A stretch of 64,000 bases of DNA from Sphingomonas ginkgonis. GTDB taxonomy: Bacteria; Pseudomonadota; Alphaproteobacteria; Sphingomonadales; Sphingomonadaceae. Shown here piece after piece: positions 34,643-42,805 of the stretch; positions within the stretch are counted from its first letter, which is position 1, and each line of letters opens with the position of its first letter. The notes beneath the pieces are model-generated. The model searched no databases. It saw only the letters and a program-made list of their open reading frames with translations, and was not told where the DNA came from. A program made the translations under genes and the position numbers. The stretch lies in assembly GCF_003970925.1 (NCBI RefSeq), contig NZ_RWJF01000001.1, positions 1,544,501 through 1,608,500 on the forward strand, read 5' to 3'.

Positions 34643-36025
34643 GTGAGGGCAGTGCTCTCCCGCCTGCGGTCGCCGATGGCGGCGTTCACGCTGCTGGTCT
34701 TCGCGCTGCAGCTGCTGGCGGTGGGCGGACTCTTCTTCTTCGTCGAGCGGTCGAGCCTCGCGGCGCAGCAGCAGGATGAGCGGAGCGACACCGCCGAGCT
34801 GCGCGACGCGCTGCTCGACAATTATCGAGCCGGCGGCCGGGCGGCGCTGGTGGACGCGATCGACGTTCGGCTCGGCGAGATCAGAACCGAGGCCGAGGTC
34901 ATCCTGCTGGAGGGCAAGAACGGCGAGGAGCTGGCCGGCAATCTCTCCGACTGGCCGGCCAGCATCCCGTTCAACGCGGCGTGGCGCGAGATCGAGCTCT
35001 ACCGCAAGAACTCGCAGGCGCCGGCCGCGGTCGGGCTGATCGCCACCTCGCTTCCCGACGGTTCCAGCCTGCTGACCGGCCATGTGATCGAGGGCAGCCG
35101 GGCCACCCGCACCGCCTATCGCGAGGCGCTGCTCGACGCGCTGCTGATCTCCGTTCCGCTGGCGCTGCTGATCGCCGGCATCGCCGAGCTGTTCATCTCG
35201 CGCCGGCTGGCGAAGGTCGCGCGCACCGTGCGCGGGGTCCGCGACGGCGACCTCTCGGAGCGGGTCGCCGCCGGCCGCAGCGGCGATGCGTTCGAGCGGC
35301 TCGGGTCCGAGGTCAACGCGATGCTGGACCAGATCGAGGACCTGATCCGCGAGCTGCGCAACCTGACCGACGGGCTCGCGCACGACCTTCGCTCGCCGCT
35401 GACCCGGCTCAAGCTCAAGATCGACCAGGGGTTTGCCGTGGCCCAGACGGAGCGTGGCCGGACCGTGCTCCAGTCGATCGCGCAGGAGGCCGACGTGCTG
35501 CTGGCGATGCTCTCGACGACGCTGGAGATCAGCCGCGCCGAGGCGGGGATCGGCCGCCAGCAGCTCGCCAAGGTCAATCTTTCCGAGCTGCTCGCCGACC
35601 TGTGCGAGCTGTACGAGCCGGTGGCGGAGGAGCGCGGGTTCGAGCTGACGACGACCATCCCGCCGGCCGTCCGGCTGCTGGTACAGCGGGACCAGGTGGC
35701 GCGGGCCGTCGCCAACCTGCTGGACAACGCCACCCTCTACGCCAGCGGGGGAAGCCAGATCGGGGTCGAGCTGGTTCGCCGTTCGGGCGGGGCCGACATC
35801 ATCGTCAGCGACAATGGCCCGGGCATTCCCGAGCAGCGCCACGCCGAAGCGCTCAAGCGGTTCGGGCGGCTCGACCCCTCGCGGCATCTCCCCGGATCGG
35901 GCCTCGGCCTGACGCTGGCGGACGCGGTCGCCCGCTTCCACGACGGCCACCTCCTCCTCCAGGACGGCGGCCCGGGGCTGCGGGTGGTCATCCAGCTGCG
36001 GACCGAGGGAACGGCGGGCGACTAG
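34643..36025 (+). CDS. Sensor histidine kinase of the PDZ operon
   Basis: A 460-residue membrane kinase. Helices at about 12-33 and 163-185 enclose a periplasmic domain of about 130 residues. HAMP (about 186-240) is followed by HisKA with LAHDLRSPLTRLK (His248) and HATPase_c with NLLDNATLYAS and GSGLGL. The GTG start directly follows the regulator stop. The kinase and regulator form a clear pair; the signal is unknown, with the PDZ protein a possible input. Confidence 0.92.
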   Translation: MRAVLSRLRSPMAAFTLLVFALQLLAVGGLFFFVERSSLAAQQQDERSDTAELRDALLDNYRAGGRAALVDAIDVRLGEIRTEAEVILLEGKNGEELAGNLSDWPASIPFNAAWREIELYRKNSQAPAAVGLIATSLPDGSSLLTGHVIEGSRATRTAYREALLDALLISVPLALLIAGIAELFISRRLAKVARTVRGVRDGDLSERVAAGRSGDAFERLGSEVNAMLDQIEDLIRELRNLTDGLAHDLRSPLTRLKLKIDQGFAVAQTERGRTVLQSIAQEADVLLAMLSTTLEISRAEAGIGRQQLAKVNLSELLADLCELYEPVAEERGFELTTTIPPAVRLLVQRDQVARAVANLLDNATLYASGGSQIGVELVRRSGGADIIVSDNGPGIPEQRHAEALKRFGRLDPSRHLPGSGLGLTLADAVARFHDGHLLLQDGGPGLRVVIQLRTEGTAGD

Positions 36026-36064
36026 GCCGGTTTGCCCTTTCCACGATGTGAAGGGTGAGCGTTG

Positions 36065-37357
36065 ATGGCAGGGCAGGGCAAGGCGTCTCCGGACGATCGC
36101 GGGCGGAACGCGCAGACGCCCTGGTCGATGCCGTGGAGCGGATGGAAGGACGTGCTGCTCCGGACCGCCAAGGAATCCGGCAAGGACAATGTCGGGCTGG
36201 TCGCAGCGGGGGTCGCCTTCTACGCCTTCCTCTCGCTGGTCCCGCTGCTCGGCGCGCTGGTGCTGACCTATGGCTTCATCGCCGACCCGCACACGGTGGT
36301 GCAGAACATGCAGTCGCTCACCCGGGTGCTGCCGGCCGACGCGGCCAAGCTGATCGGCGACCAGCTGCTCGGCGTGGTCAAAACGTCCGGCGGCAAGAAG
36401 GGGATCGGGATCATCGCCGCTCTCGGTATCGCGATCTTCGGCGCGCGCAACGCCGCGGGCTCGCTGATCATCGCGCTCAACATTGCCTATGAGGAGGAGG
36501 AGAAGCGGAGTTTCGTCCGGGTCACTCTGCTCGCACTGATGATGACCGCAGCCGGGATCGTGGCGGCGCTGCTGGCCATGCTAGCCTTCTCGGTGCTCGG
36601 CTTCCTCGAGGCGCTGCTGCCGAACACGGCCGGGATCGTCCTGATCGTAACGAAGCTGTTGTCCTACGCACTGATGCTCGCCGCCGCCGCCGCCGCCGCG
36701 GCGACACTGTACCGCTACGCGCCGAGCCGCGATCGGGCGCGCTGGACCTGGCTCACCCCGGGTTCGCTGTTCAGCGCGCTCGGCTGGCTGATCCTGACCG
36801 TGGGGTTCGGCATCTACGTCGCCAACTTCGGCAGCTACGGCAAGACGTACGGGTCGCTCGCCTCGGTGGTGGTGCTGCTGACCTGGATCTACCTGTCCAG
36901 CTACGTCTTCCTGTTTGGCGCCGAGCTCAACAGCGAGTTCGAGCACCAGACCCAGGCGGACACGACGCGGGGCGCGCCCAAGCCGCTCGGCGGCCGGGGA
37001 GCGTGGTCCGCGGACCATGTCGCGAGCGGCGCCGACGATGCGGGCAAGGAGGGCGAGCAGAGTCCTGCGGGGGGCGACACCGCGACGGGCCATGAGCCCC
37101 GGACCGCGGGCGCGAAGCCCGGCGAGCCTGTTCCGGCCGGGCGCCCGCGCATCGTCGAGGACAAGGACCATCCCTATCTCGCCTCGCGGCTGACCGCGCG
37201 GTCGGCGCGCATCGCCGGTCTGCCCAAGATCGGGGTGGTCGGGTCGGTGCTGTCCACCGCCGGCCTGTCGCTGCTCCGGCGCAAGGGGCGGGCGCCCGCG
37301 GGCGCGGTGCTGCTCGGCACCGCCGGGCTCCTCGCCTGGCTCCGGCGGGAACGCTAG
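36065..37357 (+). CDS. YihY/BrkB-family membrane protein
   Basis: A 430-residue inner-membrane protein. About six helices (about 45-295) include the family pieces AAGVAFYAFLSLVPLLGAL and YGSLASVVVLLTWIYLSSY, then FGAELNSEFE. A hydrophilic tail rich in Ala, Gly and Pro (about 300-365) leads to a last hydrophobic stretch. The family has no settled function. GAAGGGTGAG precedes ATG 36065. Confidence 0.88.
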   Translation: MAGQGKASPDDRGRNAQTPWSMPWSGWKDVLLRTAKESGKDNVGLVAAGVAFYAFLSLVPLLGALVLTYGFIADPHTVVQNMQSLTRVLPADAAKLIGDQLLGVVKTSGGKKGIGIIAALGIAIFGARNAAGSLIIALNIAYEEEEKRSFVRVTLLALMMTAAGIVAALLAMLAFSVLGFLEALLPNTAGIVLIVTKLLSYALMLAAAAAAAATLYRYAPSRDRARWTWLTPGSLFSALGWLILTVGFGIYVANFGSYGKTYGSLASVVVLLTWIYLSSYVFLFGAELNSEFEHQTQADTTRGAPKPLGGRGAWSADHVASGADDAGKEGEQSPAGGDTATGHEPRTAGAKPGEPVPAGRPRIVEDKDHPYLASRLTARSARIAGLPKIGVVGSVLSTAGLSLLRRKGRAPAGAVLLGTAGLLAWLRRER

Positions 37358-37414
37358 CGAAGACCCGGTCCTTGGGGTAAGCGAAGCGCCGGGGAGTTCG
37401 GGTAAGCGGGTGTA

Positions 37415-40099
37415 ATGGCGAGAGATTTACGGGACGGAAGTGACGTTCCTGAAGCGGTAGGGTTCCTCCAGGGGCGCGGCGAGGTGCCCGCCCTGCTGCG
37501 TGGTTTGGACTGGCGCGGGCATCAGCTCGGGCCGCCGGAGAACTGGCCACCGGAGCTGAAGACCGCGGTGGCGATGATGCTGGGCAGCCAGCAGCCGATG
37601 TTCCTCGTCTGGGGTCCGGAGCGCGTCTACCTCTACAATGACGCGCTGCGGGTGCAGCTCGGCGACCGTCATCCGGCGGCGCTCGGGCGCGACTGGCTCG
37701 AGGTGTGGCCGGAGCGGCGCGAGCGGCTGCTCGGCCTGCTCGCCTGCCTCTCCGAGGGAAAAACGGTGACCCAGTCCTCCTACGAGGTGGTCACCGAACA
37801 CAACGGCCATGCCGAGAAGGCGACCTACAGCTTCAGCTTCTCGCCGATCGCCGGCGCCGAGGGGCGACCCGGCGGTTACTGCTGCTTCGTCTCGGAGATC
37901 ACCGACCGGCTGTCGACCGAGCGCAAGCTGGCCGATGCCGAGAAACGGCTACGGACCGAGGAGGAGCGGGTCGAGCTCGCCCAGCAGACCGGCGCTATCC
38001 TCGGGACTTGGGACTGGGACATCGCCAACGATGTGGTGATCGCCGACCAGCGCTTCGCGCACAGCTTCGGGCTGGACCGGGCGGAGTGCGAGGCGGGACT
38101 GCCGATCGATCGCTATCTCGAGTCCATTCACCCAGACGACCTGCAAGGCCTGGAGGCGGCGATCGCCGCAGCGCTGGTCGAAGGGGATCGCTTCACCCAT
38201 CGCTACCGGGTTCGCCGGGCCGACGGCGAGTTCCAGTGGGTCGAAGCGCTCGGCCGGGTCGAGCGAGAGGCGGACGGTAAGGCCAAGCGCTTTCCCGGCG
38301 TGCTGCTCAACATCGAGGAGCGGCGGCGCCAGCAGCTCGCGCTGCAGGAGAGCGAGGCCAAGTTCCAGGCGATCGCAAACTCGATCGACCAGATGATCTG
38401 GGTCACCCAGTCGAACGGCTATCACGAATATTACAACGACCGCTGGTACGAATATACGGGCGTCTCGCGCGGGTCGACCGACGGGGAGGAGTGGAACGGC
38501 ATGTTCCACCCCGACGACCAGGAGCGGGCCTGGGCGGTGTGGCGCCACTGCCTGGAGACGGGCGAACCCTATCACATCGAATATCGCCTGCGGCACCGGT
38601 CGGGCGAATATCGCTGGGTAATCGGCCGCGCGCAGTGCCAGAGGGACGAGCAGGGAGCGATCGCCCGCTGGTATGGTACCTGCACCGACATCCACGACCA
38701 GCGGATGGCCGAGGAGGAGCTGCTCCGGACCAGCTCGCTGCTGCGGCTGATCGGCGAGAGTACCCCCGATCTTATCTACGCCAAGGACCGCGACGGGCGC
38801 CTGCTCTATGCCAACCCGGCAGTCGGCCGGGCGCTCGGGCGCGAGAATGTCATCGGGCTCAATGCCTATGACTATGCGGTCGACCGCTCGGAAGCAGACG
38901 CGATCATGGAGAATGAGCGCCGTATCATGGAGAGCGGCGAGACAGTGGAACGCGACGAGCTGCTGACCTCGGAAGACGGGATGCAGCGGTATTTCCGTAC
39001 GACCAAGGCCCCGCTGCGGGCGAGCGACGGCACCACCATCGGGATCGCGGCCATCACCGAGGACGTCACCAAGCGGCGCATCGCCGAAGAACGCGAGCGG
39101 CTGCTGGTGCAGGAGGTCGACCATCGCGCCAAGAACCTGCTCGGGGTGGTCCAGTCGGTCGTCCAGCTCACCCGCGCCGAGACGATCGGCGCGTTCAAGG
39201 AAGCGGTCGCGGGGCGGATCCAGTCGCTGGCGCGCGCCCACAGCCTGCTCGCCTCCGAACGCTGGGACGGCGTCAACCTCCGGTCGCTGATGATCGAGGA
39301 ACTGGCCGGGTTCGACCAGGCCGGTCGGGTCAGCATCAGCGGGCCGGCCCTGCGGCTGCGGCCGGCGGCATCGCAGGCGCTGGCGCTATGCGTCCACGAA
39401 CTCGCGACCAACGCGGCGAAATATGGCGCCCTGTCGGTGCCGGGCGGGACGCTCGAGGTGCACTGGGAGATCAGCCGGCCGGACGGCGCGGCGTGGCTCT
39501 GCTTCAGTTGGAACGAGCGCGGCGGTCCGCTAGCCGAGCCGCCCTCCCGCCAGGGCTTCGGGTCGACCGTCATCAAGACGTCGATCGAGCGGCAGCTGGG
39601 CGGACGGTTGGCAATGAACTGGGAGCGGCATGGGCTCGAGTGCCGGATCGAGATCCCAGCCGACCAGCTTGCCGATGCCGCGCCGTCGAGCGAGGCGGGC
39701 GAGGGCGAGACACTCGAGCTGACCGAGGTCCATATGCCGGTCTCGGGCAAGCGGATCCTCATCGTCGAGGACGAGGCGCTGATCTCCATGCAGATCGAGC
39801 AGGTCGTTCGTCAGCTCGGCTTCACGGCGCTGGGGCCGGCCGGCTCGGTCGACCAGGCGCTGGAGGTGCTCGCGACGGAGGCGGTGGACGCGGCGGTGAT
39901 CGATGTCAGCCTGGGCCGGGAGCGGAGCGATCCGCTGGCCGACGAACTGGCCGAGCGCGGGATCCCGTTCGTCGTCTGCACCGGCTATGCGACGCCGGTC
40001 AGCCGCTCGGTCGAGAAGGCCGTCGATACGCTTGGCAAGCCGATCGACCCCGCCACGCTGAAGCGGGTGCTCCAGCGGGCGGTATCGGTGAAGCCCTAG
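37415..40099 (+). CDS. Hybrid HWE-family histidine kinase with multiple PAS domains and a C-terminal receiver
   Basis: An 894-residue soluble kinase. PAS-type sensor units cover about 40-555 (TWDWDIANDVVIADQRF; WYEYTGVSRGS; DLIYAKDRDGRLLYANP). The HWE transmitter follows with EVDHRAKNLL (His570), HELATNAAKYGALS and the WNE motif after LCFS. A receiver (about 775-890) has VEDEALISMQ, Asp830 and GKPID. HWE kinases are common in the alphaproteobacterial general stress and light pathways; no PhyR lies nearby. The 3' end overlaps rpoH by 4 nt, tail to tail. Confidence 0.92.
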   Translation: MARDLRDGSDVPEAVGFLQGRGEVPALLRGLDWRGHQLGPPENWPPELKTAVAMMLGSQQPMFLVWGPERVYLYNDALRVQLGDRHPAALGRDWLEVWPERRERLLGLLACLSEGKTVTQSSYEVVTEHNGHAEKATYSFSFSPIAGAEGRPGGYCCFVSEITDRLSTERKLADAEKRLRTEEERVELAQQTGAILGTWDWDIANDVVIADQRFAHSFGLDRAECEAGLPIDRYLESIHPDDLQGLEAAIAAALVEGDRFTHRYRVRRADGEFQWVEALGRVEREADGKAKRFPGVLLNIEERRRQQLALQESEAKFQAIANSIDQMIWVTQSNGYHEYYNDRWYEYTGVSRGSTDGEEWNGMFHPDDQERAWAVWRHCLETGEPYHIEYRLRHRSGEYRWVIGRAQCQRDEQGAIARWYGTCTDIHDQRMAEEELLRTSSLLRLIGESTPDLIYAKDRDGRLLYANPAVGRALGRENVIGLNAYDYAVDRSEADAIMENERRIMESGETVERDELLTSEDGMQRYFRTTKAPLRASDGTTIGIAAITEDVTKRRIAEERERLLVQEVDHRAKNLLGVVQSVVQLTRAETIGAFKEAVAGRIQSLARAHSLLASERWDGVNLRSLMIEELAGFDQAGRVSISGPALRLRPAASQALALCVHELATNAAKYGALSVPGGTLEVHWEISRPDGAAWLCFSWNERGGPLAEPPSRQGFGSTVIKTSIERQLGGRLAMNWERHGLECRIEIPADQLADAAPSSEAGEGETLELTEVHMPVSGKRILIVEDEALISMQIEQVVRQLGFTALGPAGSVDQALEVLATEAVDAAVIDVSLGRERSDPLADELAERGIPFVVCTGYATPVSRSVEKAVDTLGKPIDPATLKRVLQRAVSVKP

Positions 40100-41004
40100 G
40101 CGGCGGGGAGGAGCCGCTGCTCGCCGGCGAGGCGCAGCAGCGCGGCCTGCAGCTTCTCGAACGCGCGCACCTCGATCTGGCGGATCCGCTCGCGGCTGAC
40201 ATTGTAGACCTGGCTCAGCTCCTCGAGCGTCTTGGGCTCGTCGGCCAGCCGCCGCTCGGCGAGGATATGCTTCTCGCGGTCGTTGAGGCTGTCCATCGCC
40301 GAGACCAGCAGGTCGTGGCGGACGCGGCGCTCCTCGTCATCGGCGATCGTCTCGTCCTGCAGCGGGCCGCTGTCGACCAGAAAGTCCTGCCACTGGCCCT
40401 CGCCATCCTCGTTGCTCTTGAGCGGAGCGTTGAGGCTGGTGTCGCCGCCCATCGACATGCGGCGGTTCATCGAGACGACCTCGTCCTCCGTCACGCCGAG
40501 ATCCTTGGCGATCTTGGCGACGTCGGCGGGCTTGAGGTCGCCCTCCTCGAAGGCGTCGATCTGGTTCTTCATCCGCCGCAGGTTGAAGAAGAGCTTCTTC
40601 TGCGCCGCGGTGGTGCCCATCTTCACCAGGCTCCACGAGCGGAGGATGAATTCCTGGATGGACGCGCGGATCCACCACATGGCGTAGGTTGCCAGGCGGA
40701 AGCCGCGGTCGGGCTCGAACTTCTTGACGCCCTGCATCAGGCCGATGTTGCCCTCGGAGATGAGCTCCGAGACCGGCAACCCGTAGCCGCGGTAGCCCAT
40801 GGCGATCTTGGCCACGAGGCGCAGGTGCGAGTTCACCAGCCGCGCCGCGGCATCGGTATCGCCATGCTCGGTCCAGCGCTTGGCGAGCATGAACTCCTCT
40901 TCCGGAGCGAGGATCGGAAATTTCTTGATTTCCGATAGATAGCGGTTGAGCCCGGCCTCCCCGCCAGTGGCGGGAATGGAAAGAGCCCCTTTCGCCTGTG
41001 CCAT
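40096..41004 (-). CDS. rpoH: RNA polymerase heat-shock sigma factor RpoH
   Basis: A 302-residue sigma-70-family factor. Region 2 has SEGNIGLMQGVKKFEPDRGF and RLATYAMWWIRASIQEFIL, followed by the RpoH box QKKLFFNLR, which marks sigma-32. Region 4 ends with VSRERIRQIEVRAFEKL. The length is normal. It directs chaperone and protease genes; the J-domain protein at 49179 is not linked to it by position. A small hairpin lies in its 5' leader. Confidence 0.95.
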   Translation of the reverse strand: MAQAKGALSIPATGGEAGLNRYLSEIKKFPILAPEEEFMLAKRWTEHGDTDAAARLVNSHLRLVAKIAMGYRGYGLPVSELISEGNIGLMQGVKKFEPDRGFRLATYAMWWIRASIQEFILRSWSLVKMGTTAAQKKLFFNLRRMKNQIDAFEEGDLKPADVAKIAKDLGVTEDEVVSMNRRMSMGGDTSLNAPLKSNEDGEGQWQDFLVDSGPLQDETIADDEERRVRHDLLVSAMDSLNDREKHILAERRLADEPKTLEELSQVYNVSRERIRQIEVRAFEKLQAALLRLAGEQRLLPAA

Positions 41005-41025
41005 GTTTACCCTAACCCTTTCTCG

Positions 41026-41049
41026 GGCAGGAGGGCCGTGAGCCCTGCC
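41026..41049 (-). other. Hairpin between rluD and rpoH
   Basis: GGCAG (41026) / CTGCC (41045) and an inner GGGC / GCCC pair form an imperfect stem in the 60 bp between the rluD stop and the rpoH start. It could end the rluD transcript or be an rpoH leader structure. No T-run follows. Confidence 0.3.
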
Positions 41050-41064
41050 GCCACCTTTGCTTTC

Positions 41065-42078
41065 TTATACACGAAGTGCCGTGAACAGTTCCTGCATATC
41101 GACCGGAATGGGGCTTTCGAACGACAGGCGGTGCTTGGTCACGGGATGGGTGAAGCCCAGCCCGGCGGCGTGAAGCGCCTGTCGTTGAAAGCCCAATTCG
41201 GCGAGGATCGCCCGGTTTCCCTTGTTTCGCCCATAGACCTGATCGCCCAGCAGCGGATGGCCGATGGAGGCCATGTGGACCCGCACCTGATGGGTCCGGC
41301 CGGTCTCGAGCCGGCACTCGACCTCGGCCGCGTCACGGAAGCGCTCGACCAGCTTCCAGTGGGTTACCGCCCGCTTGCCACGGTCGGCCGCGACGATCGC
41401 AATCTTCTTGCGATCAGTCGCCGAGCGGGCGAGATTGGCCTCGATCCGGCCTTCGCCGACCCGCGGCACCCCGTTCACCAAAGCGACGTAGCGGCGGTCG
41501 ATGCTGTGCGCCGCGAACTGCCGGGCGAGGCCCTCGTGCGCGACGTCGGTCTTGGCGACCACCAGTAGCCCCGACGTGTCCTTGTCGATGCGGTGGACGA
41601 TCCCCGGACGGGCGACTCCGCCGATGCCGCTGAGCTGCCCGGCGCAATGGTGGAGCAGGGCGTTGACCAGCGTTCCGTCGGGATTGCCGGCGGCGGGATG
41701 GACGACCAGCCTGGCCGGCTTGTCGACGACCAGCAGATGCTCGTCCTCGTGGACGATGGCGAGCGGGATGTCCTGCGGCTCGTTGTGGGCCGCCGCGGGT
41801 TCGGGAACGGCCAGTCGGAACTGCTCGCCGCCGCGGACCTTGAGCGCCGGATCGCGCAGACTGGCCTCGCCGAGGGTCAGCGCGCCCGAGCGGACCAGCG
41901 CCTTCAGCCGCTCGCGCGACAGAGTGGGGAGGGCATCCGCCAGAGCGCGGTCGAGCCGCCACCCCGCATGTTCGGCGCCGAGCGCCACCTCGATGATGTT
42001 GGACCCCCGGTCATTCGAAGTCCGATATGGGGTGAATTCCCGTTGCTTCAAGATGCTTGCGTGCTCGCCGGCAATCAT
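41065..42078 (-). CDS. rluD: Ribosomal large-subunit pseudouridine synthase, RluD type
   Basis: An RluA/RluD-family enzyme of up to 337 residues. The S4-like N-terminal domain has WRLDRALADALPTLSRERLK. The catalytic Asp lies in HRIDKDTSGLLVV, with LETGRTHQVRVH and HPLLGDQVYG further on. It modifies uridines of 23S rRNA. The start is uncertain: ATG 42078 lies only 14 bp from the divergent chpT start and adds unmatched residues; a GTG at 41988 gives a more usual N-terminus. Confidence 0.9.
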   Translation of the reverse strand: MIAGEHASILKQREFTPYRTSNDRGSNIIEVALGAEHAGWRLDRALADALPTLSRERLKALVRSGALTLGEASLRDPALKVRGGEQFRLAVPEPAAAHNEPQDIPLAIVHEDEHLLVVDKPARLVVHPAAGNPDGTLVNALLHHCAGQLSGIGGVARPGIVHRIDKDTSGLLVVAKTDVAHEGLARQFAAHSIDRRYVALVNGVPRVGEGRIEANLARSATDRKKIAIVAADRGKRAVTHWKLVERFRDAAEVECRLETGRTHQVRVHMASIGHPLLGDQVYGRNKGNRAILAELGFQRQALHAAGLGFTHPVTKHRLSFESPIPVDMQELFTALRV

Positions 42079-42092
42079 CAACAACGCGCTTC

Positions 42093-42737
42093 ATGAACGC
42101 CATCGATCTCGCCAGCCTTCTCTGCTCCCGGCTCTGCCATGACCTGCTGTCCCCGATCGGGGCGCTCAACAACGGTATCGAGCTGCTGGCGGACGAGCAG
42201 GACCCGGAGATGCGCGAGCGATGCCTCGAGCTGCTGGCGGAGAGCGCCCGGGCCAGCGCGAACAAGCTGAAATTCTTCCGCCTCGCGTTCGGGGCCGGCG
42301 GCGGGTTCGGGGCGGAGATCGATACCCGCGAGGCGAAGGCGGCGCTCGAGGGGCTGTTCGGGCCCGAGCGGCGGATCGAGCTCGGCTGGATGGTCGAGGC
42401 CGACAAGCTGCCCAAGGATGCGGTCAAGCTGCTGCTCAACCTCGCCATGATCGCGGGCGACGCGCTGGTCCGCGGCGGCCGCCTGGACATCGGCGGCGAG
42501 CGGCAGGACGGGGGCGTCGAGCTGGTGATCCGCGCCGAGGGCCCGCGGATCCTGCTCGATCCGGTGCTTCGGCAGACGCTGGCGGGAACGATGGACGGGC
42601 ATGTCGAGCCGCGGGCGGCCGGCGCCTGGCTGGCGCGCGGGCTTGCGACCGGCGCCGGCGGCTCGATCCAGCTGTCCGGAATGGAGGAAGAGGTGCTGCT
42701 GATCGGCGCCAACCTGCCCGGTCCAGCTTCGAGTTAA
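42093..42737 (+). CDS. chpT: Histidine phosphotransferase ChpT
   Basis: A 214-residue dimeric phosphotransferase of the CckA-ChpT-CtrA cell-cycle relay. The active-site helix reads LCSRLCHDLLSPIGALNNGI, with the phosphorylated His in LCHDL. The C-terminal half is a degenerate ATPase-like fold (LLLNLAMIAGDALVRGG). In sphingomonads this relay mainly controls motility genes. It lies directly before cheA, with a CtrA-like site between them. Confidence 0.9.
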   Translation: MNAIDLASLLCSRLCHDLLSPIGALNNGIELLADEQDPEMRERCLELLAESARASANKLKFFRLAFGAGGGFGAEIDTREAKAALEGLFGPERRIELGWMVEADKLPKDAVKLLLNLAMIAGDALVRGGRLDIGGERQDGGVELVIRAEGPRILLDPVLRQTLAGTMDGHVEPRAAGAWLARGLATGAGGSIQLSGMEEEVLLIGANLPGPASS

Positions 42738-42739
42738 AG

Positions 42740-42755
42740 TCAACACCGCCTTAAC
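42740..42755 (+). promoter_or_regulatory. CtrA-like box upstream of cheA
   Basis: TCAA (42740-42743), seven bases, then TTAAC (42751-42755). This is one base from the CtrA consensus TTAA-N7-TTAA. It lies about 50 bp before the cheA start and after chpT, whose product phosphorylates CtrA. Confidence 0.45.
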
Positions 42756-42805
42756 GGTTTGCCCGCATAAGCAGCGCTTGAAGGCGCGCGTTTCGCGGGG
42801 GACCA

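Noticed and set aside
33905..36292. 795-codon - strand frame across the regulator/kinase pair
   Set aside because: Antisense to well-supported two-component genes; low-complexity Arg/Gln/Leu.
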